In this document: in pieces, positions 1 to 11,168 of the stretch
How positions within the stretch are numbered: the first letter of the stretch is position 1
How the letters are laid out: each line of letters begins with the position of its first letter
Assembly (NCBI GenBank): GCA_024803745.1
Contig: JANJXV010000048.1
Location: 4,768,501-4,832,500, forward strand
Source: Megascapheus bottae
Lineage: Eukaryota > Chordata > Mammalia > Rodentia > Geomyidae
Reading direction: 5' to 3'
Length of the DNA: 64,000 nucleotides
The notes under the pieces: generated by a model
What the model saw: only the letters and a program-made list of their open reading frames with translations
What the model was told of the DNA's origin: nothing
The model's database searches: none
Translations under genes and position numbers: made by a program

Positions 1-1222
1 TACTCTAACCCTAACCCTAAACCTAACCCTTACCCTTACCCTATCCCTAACCCTAACCTTAACCCCAACCCTAAACCTAACCCTAACCCTAACCCTTACC
101 CTAACACTAACCCTAAACCTAACCCTAACCCTAACCCAAACCCTAACTTTACCCTAACCCTAACACTGAAGCTCACCCTAACTCTAAACCTAACCCTAAC
201 CTTAACCCTAACCCTTACCCTTAGCCTAACCCTAACCACAACCTTAACCCTAACCCTAACCCTTACACTTACCCTAATCCTAATCCCAAACCTAACCCTA
301 ACCCTAACCCTAACCCTAACCCTAACCCTTAACCTTACCCTAACCCTAACCCTAACCCTAAACCTTACCCTTACCCTAAAACTAACCCTATCCCTTACCC
401 TAACCCTAACCCTTACTCTAACCCTGACCCTAACCATAACCCTAACCCTAAACTTTACCCTTACCCTAACCCTAACCCTAACCCCTAACCATAACCCTAA
501 CCCTAACACTGACCCTAACCCTTACTCTTATCCTAACCCTAACCCTAACCCTAACCCGAACACTTACCCTTACCCTAACGCTAACCCTAACCCTAACCCT
601 AAACGTAACCCTAACAATAACCCTAACCCTTACCCTTACCCTAACCCTAACCCTAACCCTAACCCTAACACTTACCCTTACCCTAACCCTAACCCTAACC
701 CTTAACCTACCCCGAAACCTAACCCTAACCCCTAACCCTAACCCTAACCCTAACTCTAACACTTCCCCTTACCCTAACCCTAACCCACACCCTTACACTA
801 AACCTAACCCTAAACTTAAGCCTAACCCTATCCCTAACCCTAAACCCTAACCCTAACGCTCACCCTAACCTAACCCTAACCATAACCATTACCCTAACCC
901 TAACCCTAACCCTTACGCTTACCATAACCCTAACCCTAATCTTAACCCCAACCCTAAACCTAACCCTAACCCTTACCCTTACCCTACCCCTAACCCTAAA
1001 CTTAACCCTAACTCTAAACCTAACTTTACCCTAACCCTAACCCTAACCGTAAACCTAAACTTTACCCTAACCCTTACTCTTAGCCTAACCCTAACCACAA
1101 CCATAACCCTAACCCTAACCCTTACCCTTACCCTAATCCTAACCCCAAACCTAACCCTATCCCTAACCCTTACCCTTACCCTAACCTTAACCCTAACCCT
1201 AAACCTAAACGTTACCCTTACA
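1..1222. repeat. Telomere-type repeat left of the first LTR
   Basis: This is degenerate CCCTAA DNA with no gene. It holds landmark variants that recur elsewhere: a TTAGCCTAA...CCACAACC cluster near 220 and again near 1080, and a CTCACCCTAACCTAACC cluster near 860. The first cluster recurs near 2511, 3090, 22,700, 28,665, 34,633 and 45,588, which ties this stretch to the repeat units in the middle of the window. Confidence 0.85.
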
Positions 1223-1359
1223 TGTTGGGAGTCAGAGTGGAATCAAACTGTACCTTGACTTGCATCAGATGATGGCTTTATTGTCTTATTGTTTTCTGGC
1301 CCTATACTATGGAAATGACCTGAGAATTACCATATGAATGTAACACCTGGAGGTTCCCT

Positions 1360-1389
1360 GGGTCAGGAGGGGGGAAGAAGGGGGAGTGG
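1360..1389 (+). other. Purine-rich G-run tract in LTR copy 1
   Basis: Runs of three, six and five G occur at 1360-1362, 1369-1374 and 1380-1384, with GG at 1366-1367 and 1388-1389. This is the only kind of place in the window where the + strand is the G-rich strand, so a plus-strand quadruplex is possible. The corresponding stretch in the 3241-3560 copy has its longest G run broken by an A. Confidence 0.5.
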
Positions 1390-1391
1390 AA

Positions 1392-1397
1392 AATAAA
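1392..1397 (+). promoter_or_regulatory. Poly(A) signal AATAAA in LTR copy 1
   Basis: A canonical AATAAA lies about 170 bases into the 319-bp LTR. It sets the element's reading direction as + strand. I see no convincing TATA box upstream of it. Confidence 0.6.
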
Positions 1398-1541
1398 CGC
1401 GGCAGTCTCAGCAGTGTTTCCCTGGACTGCGGATATCCCGGACCCGGTGTGTCTGTCTCTCTTATATTTCTTCCTAGTCCTTGCCACGATTTCAGGAACC
1501 CCAGCCTGCGAACCCTGGTTTGCTGCCGGTTGGCCCCGGCA

Positions 1542-3240
1542 CTTACCCTAAACCTAACCCTAACCCTAACCTTCAATCTAACCTTAACCCTAACCCCTAA
1601 GCCTAACCCTAACCATAAACCTTACCCTTACCCTTACCCTAACCCTAACCCCTAACCCTAACCCTTACCCTAACCCTAAACCTTACACTTACCCTAACCC
1701 TAACTCTAACCCCTAACCCTAACCTTAACCCTAAATATTACCCTTACCCTAACCCTAACCCTAACCCCTAACCCTAACCCTAACCTTAACCCTAACCTGA
1801 AACCTAACCCTAACAGTAACCCTAACCCTAACCCTTACTCTAACCCTAACCCTTAACTTTACCCTAAACCTAACCCTAAACTTAACCCTAAGCCTGACCC
1901 TAAAGCTAACCCTAACTCTAACCCTAACCCCAACCCTAACCCTAACCCTAAACCTTACCCTTACCCTAACCCTAACCCTAACCCTAACCCTAAATGTAAC
2001 CCTAACAATAACCCTAACCCTTACACTTAACCTAACGCTAACACTAACCCTAACCCTAACACTTACCCTTACCCTAACAATAACCCTAACCCTAAACCTT
2101 ACCCTAACCCTAACACTAACCCTAACCCCTAACCCTAACCCTAAACCTAACCCTTCCCCTAACCCTAACCCTCACCCTTACACTAAACCTAACCCTAACC
2201 TTAAACCTAACCCTATCCCTAACCCTAAACACTAACCCTAACCCTAACCATAACGCTCACCCTAACCTAACCCTAACCATAACCATTACCCTAACCCTAA
2301 CCCTAACCCTAACCCTCAGCCTTACCCCAACCCTAACCCTAACCTTAACCCCAACCATAAACCTAACACTTACCCTTACCCTACCCTAACCCTAAACCTA
2401 ACCCTAACCCTAACCCTAACCCTAACCCTAACCCTAACTTTACCCTAACCCTAACTCTTACCCTCACCCTCACCCTAACCCTAACCCTAAACTTAACCCT
2501 AACCCTTACCCTTAGCCTAACCCTAACCACAACCCTAACCCTAACCCTAACCCTTACACTTACCCTAATCCTAAACCCAAACCTAACCCTAACCCTAAAC
2601 CTAACCCTTAACCTTACCCTAACCCTAAACCTTACCCTTACCCTTAACCTAACCCTAACCCTTACCCTAACCCTAACCCTTACTCTAACCCTAACCCTAA
2701 CCCTAACCCTAACCCTAAATTTACCCTTACCCTAACCCTAACCCTAACCCCTAACCATAACCCTAACCCTAACCCTGACCCTAACACTTACCCTTATCCT
2801 AACCCTAACCCTAACCCTAATCCTAACACTTACCCTTACCCTAACCCTAACCCTAACCCTAAACGTAACCCTAACAATAACCCTAACCCTTACCCTTACC
2901 TTAACCCTAACCCTAACCCTAACACTTACGCTTACCCTAACCCTAACCCTAATCTTAACCCCAACCCTAAACCTAACCCTAACCATTACCTTACCCTACC
3001 CTTAACCCTAAACCTAACCCTAACCCTAACCCTAACTTTATCCTAACCCTAACCCTAACCCTAAACCGAACCTTTACCCTAACCCTTACTCTTAGCCTAC
3101 CCCTAACCACAACCATAACCCTACTCCTAACCCTTACCCTTACTCTAATCCTAACCCCAAACCTACCCCTAACCCTAACCCTATCCCTTACCCTTACCCT
3201 AACCCTAACCCTAACCGTAAACCTAAACCTTACCCTTACA
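1542..3240. repeat. Telomere-type repeat between the first two LTRs
   Basis: The 1.7 kb between the LTRs is only degenerate CCCTAA repeat, so the two LTRs are not the ends of one provirus. The stretch just right of LTR 1 (to about 1950) resembles the stretch right of LTR 2 (to about 3960), sharing a CCCCTAAGCCTAACC variant and a CCTGAAACCTA variant at an offset of about 2.02-2.04 kb. The stretch from about 3050 to LTR 2 resembles about 1030 to LTR 1. The A' copy has 24 extra bases at the position equivalent to about 1650. Confidence 0.85.
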
Positions 3241-3560
3241 TGTTGGGAGTCAGAGTGGAATCAAACTGTACCTTGACTTGCATCAGGCGATGGCTTTATT
3301 GTCTTATTGCTTTCTGGCCCTATACTCTGTAAATGACCTGAGAATTACTATATGAATGTAACACCTGGAGGTTCCCTGGGTCAGGAGGAGGGAAGAAGGG
3401 GGAGTAGAAAATAAACGCGGCAGTCTCAGCAGTCTTTCCCTGGACTGCGGACATCCCGGACCCGGTGTGTCTGTCTCTCTTATATTTCTTCCTAGTCCAT
3501 GCCCCCGATTTCAGGAACCCCAGTCTGCGATCCCTGGTTTGCTGCCGGTTGGCCCCAGCA
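3241..3560 (+). mobile_element. Solo LTR, class II ERV-like (copy 2)
   Basis: This 320-bp element is homologous to 1223-1541, with about 15 substitutions and one 1-base indel by eye (about 95% identity). Its terminal bases, TGTTGGGAG...CCCCAGCA, give a better terminal inverted repeat than copy 1: the reverse complement of the end is TGCTGGGG. Flanks are CTTACA at 3235-3240 and CTTACC at 3561-3566, as in copy 1. The AATAAA signal is at 3410-3415. No internal retroviral sequence lies on either side. Confidence 0.75.
3410..3415 (+). promoter_or_regulatory. Poly(A) signal AATAAA in LTR copy 2
   Basis: AATAAA is conserved at the same relative position as in copy 1, although nearby bases have changed. 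Confidence 0.6.
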
Positions 3561-4763
3561 CTTACCCTAAACCTAACCCTAACCCAAACCCTTACTCTAC
3601 CCTAACCCTAACCCCTAAGCCTAACCCTAACCATAAATCTTACCCTTACCCCAACCCTAACCCTAACACCTATCCCTAACCCTAAACCTAAACCTAACCC
3701 TTACCCTTACCCTAATCCTAAACCTTACCCTTACCCTAACCCTAACTCTAACCCCTAACCCTAACATTAACGCTAAACATTACCCTTAACCTAACCCTAA
3801 CCCTAACCCCTAACCCTAACCCTAACCCTAACCTGAAACCTACCCTAACACTAACCCTAACCCTAACCCTAACCCTTACTCTAACCCTAACCCTAACCCT
3901 AAACCTAACCCTAACTCTAACCCTAACCCCAACCCTAACCCTAACCCTAAACGTACCCTTACCCTAACCCTAACACTAACCCCTAACCATAACCCTAACC
4001 CTTATCCTAAACCTAACCTTAACCATAACCCTAACCCTAAACCTAACCCCAACCCTTAGCCTAACCCTAACCCTCACCCTAACTCTTACCCTTACCCTTA
4101 ACCTAACCATAAACCTAACCCTAACCCTAATCCTAAAACTAACCCTAACCCTAATCCTTACCTTAACCTAACCCTAACCCTAACACTAACCCCTAACCCT
4201 AACTCTAACCCTAACCTTAACCTTAACCCTAACCCTAACACTATCCCTAACCCGAACCCTTACCCTAACCCTTACCCTTACCCTAACCCTTACCCTTACC
4301 CTAAACCTAACACCAAACCTAACCCAAACCCTAACCCTAACCCTAAACCTTTCCCTTCCCCTAACCCTAACCCTAACCCTACCCCTAACCCATACACCTA
4401 TCCCTAACCCTAACCCTAACCCTAACCCTTACTCTTATCCTAACCCTAACCCCAACCCTAACCCCTAACCCTATCCCTGACCCTAACTCTTAACCTTAAC
4501 CTACCCTAACCATAACTCTAACCCTAAACCTAACCATAACCTTAACCCTTACCCTAACCCTAATCCTAACCGTAACCCTTACAATAACCCTAACCCTAAC
4601 CCAAAACCTAAACCATACCCTTACCCTAACCTAACCCTAACCCTAACCCTAACACTTATCCTTACCCTAAACCTAACCCTTAAACTTACCTTAACCCTAA
4701 CCCTAACTCTAACCCCTAACCCTAACCCTTTCCCTAACACTAACCCTAACGCTTACCCTTACC

Positions 4764-4797
<34 letters not shown>

Positions 4798-6240
4798 ACC
4801 TAACTCTTACACTAACCTTAACCCTAACCCTTACCCTTACCCTAACCCTAACCCTAACCCAAACCTAACCCTAAACCTAACCCTAACCCCTAACCCTAAC
4901 CCTAACCCTTACCCTTATCCTAACCCTAACGCTAACCATAAACTTAACCCCAAACCGTAACCCTAACCCTAACTCTTACCCTTACCCTACCCTAACCCTA
5001 ACTCTAACTCTAACCCTAATCCTAACCCTAAACCTTACCTTATCCCTAAACCTAACAGGAACCCAAACCCTAACCCTAACCTATACCCTTACCCAAACCT
5101 AACCCTAACCTTAACCCTAACACTTATCCTTACCCTAAACCTAACCCTAACCCTAACGCTAACACTAAACCTTACCCAAACCTAACCCTAACCCTTACCC
5201 TTACCCTAAATCTAACCCTAACCCTACCCCTCACACTTACCCATACCCTAACCCTAACCCTGACCCTAACCTTAACCTTACCCTAACCCTAACCCTAACC
5301 CTAACCCTTACCCTTACCCTAACCCTAATCCTAACCCTAACCCTAACCCTAACCTTACCGTAACCCTAAACCTAACCGCTAACCTAACCCTACCCCTTAC
5401 CCTTACTCTTATCCTAACCCTAACACTAACCCTAACCCTAACCCCTAACCCTATCCCTAACCCTAACTCTTACCCTTACCTGATCCTAACCGTAACTCTA
5501 ACATTATCCCTAACCCTTACCCTAACCCTTACCCTAAACCTAACCTAACCCTAACCCTTACCCTAAACCTAACGCTAACCCTAACCCATACGCTTATCCT
5601 AACCTAATCCTAACCCAAACCCTAACACTTATCCTTACCCTAAACCTCACCCTAACCCTTACCCTAACCCTAACCTTAACCCTAACCCCTAACCGTAACA
5701 TTAACCCTAACGCTTACCGTTACCCTAACCCTAACCCTAACCCTTACCCTAACCTGAACACTAACCATTAACCCTAACCCTAACCCTTAACCCTAACCCT
5801 AACCCTCACCCTCACCCTAACCCTAACCCTAACACTAAACCTAAAACTTATCCTTACCCTAACCCTAACCCTAAGTCTAATCTTAACAATAACCCTAACC
5901 CTTACCTTTACCCTAACCCTAACCCTAACCCTAAAACTTACCCTTACACTAAACCTAACTCTAACCCTAATCGTAAACCTAAACCTAACCCGAAACCTAA
6001 CCCTTACACTTACCTTAACCCTAACACAAACACTAACCTTAAACCTAACTCTAATCCTAACCCTAATCCTACCCTTACCCTAACCCTAACCCTAACACTA
6101 ACACTAACAGCTAACCCTAAACCTAGCCCTAACCATAACCCTTACCATTTCCCTAACCCTAACCCTAACCCTAACCCAAACCCTATCTCTAACCTACACC
6201 CTAAACGTAACCCTTACCCTTACCCTTACCCTAACCGTAA
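3561..6240. repeat. Telomere-type repeat right of LTR 2
   Basis: This is highly degenerate CCCTAA DNA without a gene. A diverged tandem pair is visible: the block starting CTTACTCTTATCC at about 4429 and running through CCCCTAACCCTATCCCT resembles the block at about 5403, offset 974 bases, with many hexamer changes. ACTTATCCTTACCCTAAACC recurs near 4651, 5120 and 5627. Confidence 0.7.
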
Positions 6241-7470
6241 CACTAAACCTAAACCTAACCTTAATCCCAACCCTAACCCTAACCCTAAACCTAAACTTAA
6301 CCCTAACCCTAACTCTAACCCTTACCCTAACCCTAACCCTAACCCAACCCTAAAGCGTACACTAACCCTAACCCTAACCCTAACCCTAACACTTACCCTT
6401 ACCCTAACGCTAAACCTAAACCTAAACCTCACACTAATCCTAACGCTAACCTTAACCCTAACCCTAAACTTAATCCTAACCCTAACACTAACCCTAACCC
6501 TTACCCTTACACTAACCCTAACCCTAAAACTAAGCCTAACCTTAACCCAAAACTTAACCCTAACCATAACCCTAACCCTAACCCTTACCCTTACACTAAC
6601 CCTAACCCTAAACCTAAGCCTAACCCTAACCTTAAACTTAACCCTAACCCTAACCCTAACACTTACCCTTACCCTAACCCTAACCCTAACACTTACCCTA
6701 ACCATAACACTAAACCTAAACTTAACACTAACCCTAACACTAACCCTTACCCTTACCCTAACCCTACCTCTAACCCTAACACTTACCCTAACCCTTATCG
6801 TTACCCTAACCCTAACCCTAACCCTAAACCTAACCCCAACCCTAACCCATACCCTTACTCTAACCTAACCCTAACCCTAACACTTACCCTTACACTAAAC
6901 CTAACCCTAAACCTTACCCTAACCCTACCCCTCACCCTAACCCCTAACCCTAACCCTAACCCTAACACTAACTCTAACGCTTACCCTTACCCTAACCCTA
7001 ACTCTAACCCTTACCCTAACCCTAACCCTAACCCCTAACCCTAACCCTTACCCTAACCTTAACCCTAACCCTTACCCTAACCCCAACCCTAACTTGAACC
7101 CTAACCCTAACTCTAACCCTATGCCCAAACTTAACCCTAAACCTAACCCTTACCCTTACCCTAACCCTAACGCTAACCCTAACCCTAAACCTAAACTTAA
7201 CCCTAACCCTAACTCTAACCCTTACCTTAACCCTAACCCTAACCCAACCCTAACGCGTACACTAACCCTAACACTAACCCTAAACCTAACCCTAACTCTA
7301 ACACTTACCCTTACGCTAACCCTAAACCTAAACCTAAACCTCACACTAATCCTAACGTTAACCCTAACCCTAACCCTAAACTTAACCCTAACCCTAACCC
7401 TAACCCTAAACCTTACCCTTACCCTAACCCTAACCCTACCCCTAACCCAAACACTTACCCTTACCCTAAC
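6241..7470. repeat. 900-bp spaced tandem duplication (6241-6560 and 7141-7470)
   Basis: The two blocks align at an offset of exactly 900 at their start. Both carry the rare variant pair AACCCAACCC then a GCGTACACTAACCC cluster (at 6341-6366 and 7241-7266), followed by a CCTCACACTAATCCTAACG cluster. The second copy has one extra hexamer or more after 7270. Long open frames here are (Arg-Val)n on the minus strand and (Leu-Thr)n or (Pro-Asn)n on the plus strand, and are repeat artefacts. Confidence 0.75.
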
Positions 7471-8240
7471 CCTAACCCTAACACTAACCCTAACTTTTAC
7501 CCTAAACCTAACCCTAACCCTAACCTTTACCCTAACCCTTACCCTAACCCCTAACCCTAACCCTTACCCTAACCCTAACCCTAACCCTTACCATTACCCT
7601 AACCCTAACCCTAATCTTAACCCTGACCCTAAACATTAACATAACCCTAACCCTAAACCTAACCCTAAACCTAACCCTAAACCTAACACCTACCCTTACC
7701 CTAACCCTAACCCTAAACCTAACCCTAAACCTAACCCTAATCCTAACCCTTACCGTTATCCAAACCCTAACCCTAACCCTAACCCCTAATCCTAACCCTA
7801 TCCCTGACCCTAACCCTTACCCTTATCCTAACCCTAACCCTAACCTTAACACTAACTCTAACACTTACCCTTACCCTAACACTAACCTTATCCCTAACAC
7901 TTACCCTTACCCTAACCCTAACCCTAACCCTAACCTTTACCCTAACCCTAACCCTAAACCTTAACCCTAACCCTAACCCTAACTCTAACCCTTCCCCTTC
8001 CCCTAACCCTAACCCTAACCCTCACCCTTACACTAAATCTAAACCTAATCTTAAGCTTAAACCTATCCCTAACCCTAAACACTAACACTAACCCTAACCC
8101 TAAATCTAACTCTTCCCATTCCCCTAACCCTAACCCTCACCCTTACACTAAACCTAACCCTAACCTTAAGCGTAAACCTATCCCTAACCCTAAACACTAA
8201 CCCTAACCCTAAACACTAACCCTAACTCTAACCCTAACAC
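7471..8240. repeat. Telomere-type repeat with 12-base alternation and a ~115-bp tandem pair
   Basis: Around 7641-7735 CCCTAA and ACCTAA alternate regularly, giving a local 12-base period. Around 7990-8215 a ~115-bp block is present twice, marked by CTTAAGC at about 8050 and about 8165, each followed by a CCTATCCCTAACCCTAAACAC cluster. There is no gene. Confidence 0.7.
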
Positions 8241-9554
8241 TCACCCTAACCTAACCCTAACCATAACCATTACCCTAACCCTAACCCTAACCCTAACCCT
8301 TACCCTTACTCTAACCCTAACCCTAACGTTAACCCCACCCTAAACCTAACCCTAACCCTGACCCTTATCCTACCCCTACTCCTAAACCTAACCCTAACCC
8401 TAACCCTAACTTTACCCTAACCCTAACCCTTACCCTCACCCTAACCCTAAACCTAACCCTTATCCTTACCCTAACCCTAACCCTAAACCTAACACTTAAC
8501 CATACCCTAACCCTAACCCTAACCCTAAACCTTACCCTAACCCTAACCCTAACCCTAACAGTTAACCTTACCATAATCCTAACCCTAAACCTAACACTTA
8601 ACCTTACCCTAACCCTAACCATAACCCTAACCCTTACCCTAATCCTAACCCTAACCCTAACCCTAACAGTTAACCTTACCCTAACCCTAAGCATAACACT
8701 AACCCTCACCCTAACCCTAACCCTAACCCTGACCCTAACCTTAACCTTACCCTAACCCTAAACCTTCCCCTAACCCTAACACCTAACCCTAACCCTAACC
8801 CTAACCCTAACCCTTACCCTTATCCTAACCCTAACCCTAACCCTAACCCTAACCCTAACCCTAACACTTACACTTACCCTAACCCTAACCCTAACCCTAA
8901 CACTTACCCTTACCCTAACCCTAACCCCTAATCCTAACCCTAACACTAACCCTAACACTTACACTTACCCTAACCCGAACCCCAAACCTAACACTAACCC
9001 TAAATCTTGTCCTTACACTAACGCTAATCCTAACATTAAACCTTACTCTAACCCTAACCCTAACCCTAAGCCTTACCCTAACCCTAAACCTAACCCTAAT
9101 CCTAACCCAAACCCTTATCCTTAACTAACCCTAACCCGAACCTTCATGCTAACCCTAACCATTACCCTAACCCTAACCCTAACCCTAACTATCCCTAAAC
9201 CTAACCCTACCTCTAAACCTAAACCTAACCCTTACCCTTACCCTAACGCTAACCCTAATCTTAACCCCAACCCTAAACCTAACCCTAACACTTATCCTTA
9301 CCCTAACCCTAACTCTAACCCTTATCCTAACCCTAACCCTTCCCCTTACCCTAACCATAAACCTAACCCTAACCCTAAACCTAAACCTAACTCTAACCCT
9401 TACCCTTATCCTAACCCTAACCCCAAATCTAACCTTAACCCTAACCCTAACCCTTACCCTAAACCTAACCCTAACACTAACCCTAACCCTTACTCTTACC
9501 CTAAGCCTAACCCCAACCCCAAACCTAACACTAACCTAACCCTAAACCTTACCC
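8241..9554. repeat. Telomere-type repeat with ~105-bp tandem units
   Basis: Between about 8485 and 8695 a ~102-108-bp unit is repeated: AACACTTAAC occurs at 8491 and 8593, and AGTTAACCTTACC at about 8560 and 8668. The remainder, including a stretch rich in ACCTAA variants at about 9180-9530, is degenerate repeat with no gene. Confidence 0.7.
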
Positions 9555-11132
9555 TTACCCTAAACCTAACCCTAACCCATATCCTAACCCTAACCCTAAC
9601 CCTAACCCTAAACCTAACCCTACCCTAACCCTAACCCTTACCCTAACCCTAATCCTTACCGTAACACTAACCCTAATCCTAAAACTAACCCTAACCTTAA
9701 CCCTAAACCTTACCCTTACCCTAACCCTAACCCTTACTCTAAACCTAACCCTAACCCTAACCCTAACCCTTACCCTTACCCTAACCCTAACCCCAAAACT
9801 AACCCTAAACGTAACCCTAACCCTTACCCTAAACCTAACCCTAAACCTAACCCTAACCCCTAACCCCAACCCTAAACCTAAACCCTAACCTTACCCTAAC
9901 TCTAAACCTAAACCTAACACTAACACTAAACCCTAACCCTAACCCTAAACCTAACCCTTAACATTACCCTAACGCTAACCCTAACCTTAACCCTAAACCT
10001 AACACTAACCCTAAACCTAATTCTTACCATAACCCTAACCCTAGAGTTAACCCTTACCCTAACCCTTAGCATTACCCTAAACCTAACCCTAAACATAACC
10101 CTAACCCTAACCCTAACCCTTACCCTAACCCTAACCCTAACCCTTACCCTTACCCTAACCCTAAACCTAACCCTAATCCTAACCCTTACACTTATCCTAA
10201 ACCTAACCCTAACATTAATGCTAATCCTAACCCTAACCTAACCATAACCCTTACCCTAACCCTAACCCTAACCCTAATCCTTACCCTAACCCTAAACCTA
10301 ACCCTAACCCTACACCTAAACCTTACCATTACGCTAACCCTAACCCTAAACCTAATCCCAAACCCTAAGCCTACCCTAACCCTAACAATAAACCTTACCC
10401 TAACCCTAACCCTAAATCTAACCCTAACCATAACTTAACCCTAACCCCAACCCTAACCCTAACCCCAACCATAACTCTCACACTTACCATTACCCTAACA
10501 TAACCCTAACCCTAACTCTCACACTTACCATTACCCTAACCCTAACCCTGACCCTAACCCTAACCCTAACTTACCCAAACCCTAACTCTAACCCTCACCC
10601 TAACCCTAACCCTAACCTTACCCTAACTCTAACCCTTAACCCTAACCCTAACCCTAACCCTTACCCTTATCCAAACCCTAACCCTAACCCTAACCCTAAC
10701 ACCCTTACCCTAACCCTAACCCTAACCCTAACCCTACCCATAACTCTACCCCTAACCCTAACCCTAACCCTACCCCTACCTCTACCCCTACCCCTAACCC
10801 TAATCCTAACCCTACTCTTACTCCTCCCCCTCCTCCTACACCTAACCCTAACCCCACCCCTAACCCTAGCCCTAACCCTAGCCCTAACCTTAATATTAAC
10901 CCTAACTCTAACCCTAACCCTAACCCTAAACCTAAACCTAAGCCTAACTGTAACCTTACCCTTACCCTAACCCTAACCCCAAAACTAACCCTAACCCTAA
11001 CCCTAACCCTTACGCTAAACCTAACCCTAACCCTAACTCTAACTCTTACTCTTACCCTAACCCTAACCAAACCTAACCCTAACCATAACTAAAAACATTA
11101 CACTTACGCTAAACCTAACCCTAACGCTTATT

Positions 11133-11150
<18 letters not shown>
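9555..11150. repeat. ~1.6-kb tandem unit, copy 1
   Basis: This unit pairs with 11,151-12,796 at an offset of about 1.60-1.65 kb. Shared landmarks in order are the TCCTTACC(G/C)TAACACTAACC cluster (near 9655 and 11,250), CCTAGAGTTAACCC (near 10,042 and 11,640), ATTAATGCTAATCC or its relative (near 10,213 and 11,826), ACCATA(A/C)CTTAACCC (near 10,427 and 12,067), and a CT-rich patch. The A' copy at 63,122-64,000 covers the first half only because the window ends. Confidence 0.8.
10735..10870. repeat. CT-rich variant patch (GTAGGG/GGAGG on the minus strand)
   Basis: The array becomes C- and CT-rich here, with CCCTAC and CCCCTA variants and a CTCCTCCCCCTCCTCCTAC stretch near 10,820-10,840. The minus strand is unusually G- and purine-rich. 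Related patches lie at about 12,365-12,545, 18,390-18,545 and 41,265-41,425. Confidence 0.75.

Positions 11151-11168
<18 letters not shown>

Larger units (their letters stand above)
1223..1541 (+). mobile_element. Solo LTR, class II ERV-like (copy 1)
   Basis: This 319-bp island of ordinary-complexity DNA sits abruptly in the telomeric array. It starts TGTTGGGAG and ends GGCCCCGGCA, so it has the TG...CA ends of a retroviral LTR with weak terminal inverted repeats. An AATAAA signal at 1392-1397 lies mid-element, followed by a CT-rich TGTCTGTCTCTCTTATATTT stretch of the kind seen in the R/U5 part of rodent class II LTRs. The six bases before it (CTTACA, 1217-1222) match the six after it (CTTACC, 1542-1547) at five positions, as expected for the 6-bp target duplication of ERVK-type integrases, although CTTACC is common nearby. 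The start resembles that of IAP-type LTRs, recalled from family knowledge and not searched. No gag, pol or env sequence is present. Confidence 0.75.
1033..1950. repeat. LTR-bearing ~2-kb duplication, copy 1
   Basis: Both flanks of the LTR and the LTR itself are shared with about 3050-3960 at an offset close to 2.02 kb. Shared flanks, including the bases touching the LTR on both sides, show that the second LTR arose by duplication of an already inserted LTR and not by a second insertion. LTR divergence is about 5%, so this duplication is older than the 53.5-kb one. Confidence 0.75.
3050..3960. repeat. LTR-bearing ~2-kb duplication, copy 2
   Basis: This pairs with about 1033-1950. Left-flank landmarks (CTTAGCC...CCACAACCATAACC) and right-flank landmarks (CCCCTAAGCC, CCTGAAACCTA) occur in the same order. 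Hexamer-level differences are frequent in the flanks, consistent with the ~5% LTR divergence. Confidence 0.75.
1..10427. repeat. Segment A, first copy of a >=10.4-kb direct duplication
   Basis: This segment matches 53,544-64,000 almost base for base in the same orientation. The offset is 53,543 at the left edge, 53,567 after a 24-base difference near position 1650, and 53,573 after a 6-base difference near 9600. The left edge of the window already lies inside the repeat, so the true unit extends leftward. It contains two solo LTRs at 1223-1541 and 3241-3560; the rest is telomere-type repeat. Confidence 0.93.

Noticed and set aside
96..509. Open frame of 137 codons on the minus strand, mostly Arg-Val, as a protein gene
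   Set aside because: A 6-base repeat equals two codons, so any in-phase TTAGGG run stays open as Arg-Val or Leu-Gly. There is no domain, promoter or codon bias. The same applies to every other Arg-Val, Leu-Gly, Leu-Thr and Pro-Asn frame in the window.
1..1222. Functional chromosome-end telomere
   Set aside because: The repeats are too degenerate and belong to long duplicated units. A terminal tract made by telomerase would be near-uniform TTAGGG.
1223..1541. TERRA promoter (subtelomeric CpG-island type)
   Set aside because: The island is not CpG-dense, lacks the 29/37/61-bp promoter repeats known from human subtelomeres, and its AATAAA orientation points the other way from TERRA.
1302..1655. 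Frames of 61 to 89 codons over the LTR islands (also at 3467, 54,845 and 57,034) as small genes
   Set aside because: They cover LTR sequence and run into telomeric repeat, appear on both strands, and show no known domain. The 1-base indel between LTR copies 1 and 2 falls in the overlap, as expected for non-coding DNA.
1223..3560. A 2.3-kb provirus with two flanking LTRs
   Set aside because: Sequence between the LTRs is only telomeric repeat, each LTR has its own CTTACA/CTTACC flanks, and no primer-binding site or gag-pol remnant is seen. They are duplicated solo LTRs.
7094..7639. 181-codon plus-strand frame switching from Pro-Asn to Leu-Thr repeats
   Set aside because: The switch is a simple one-base phase change between CCTAAC and CTAACC codon pairs in the repeat. 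It is not a composite protein.
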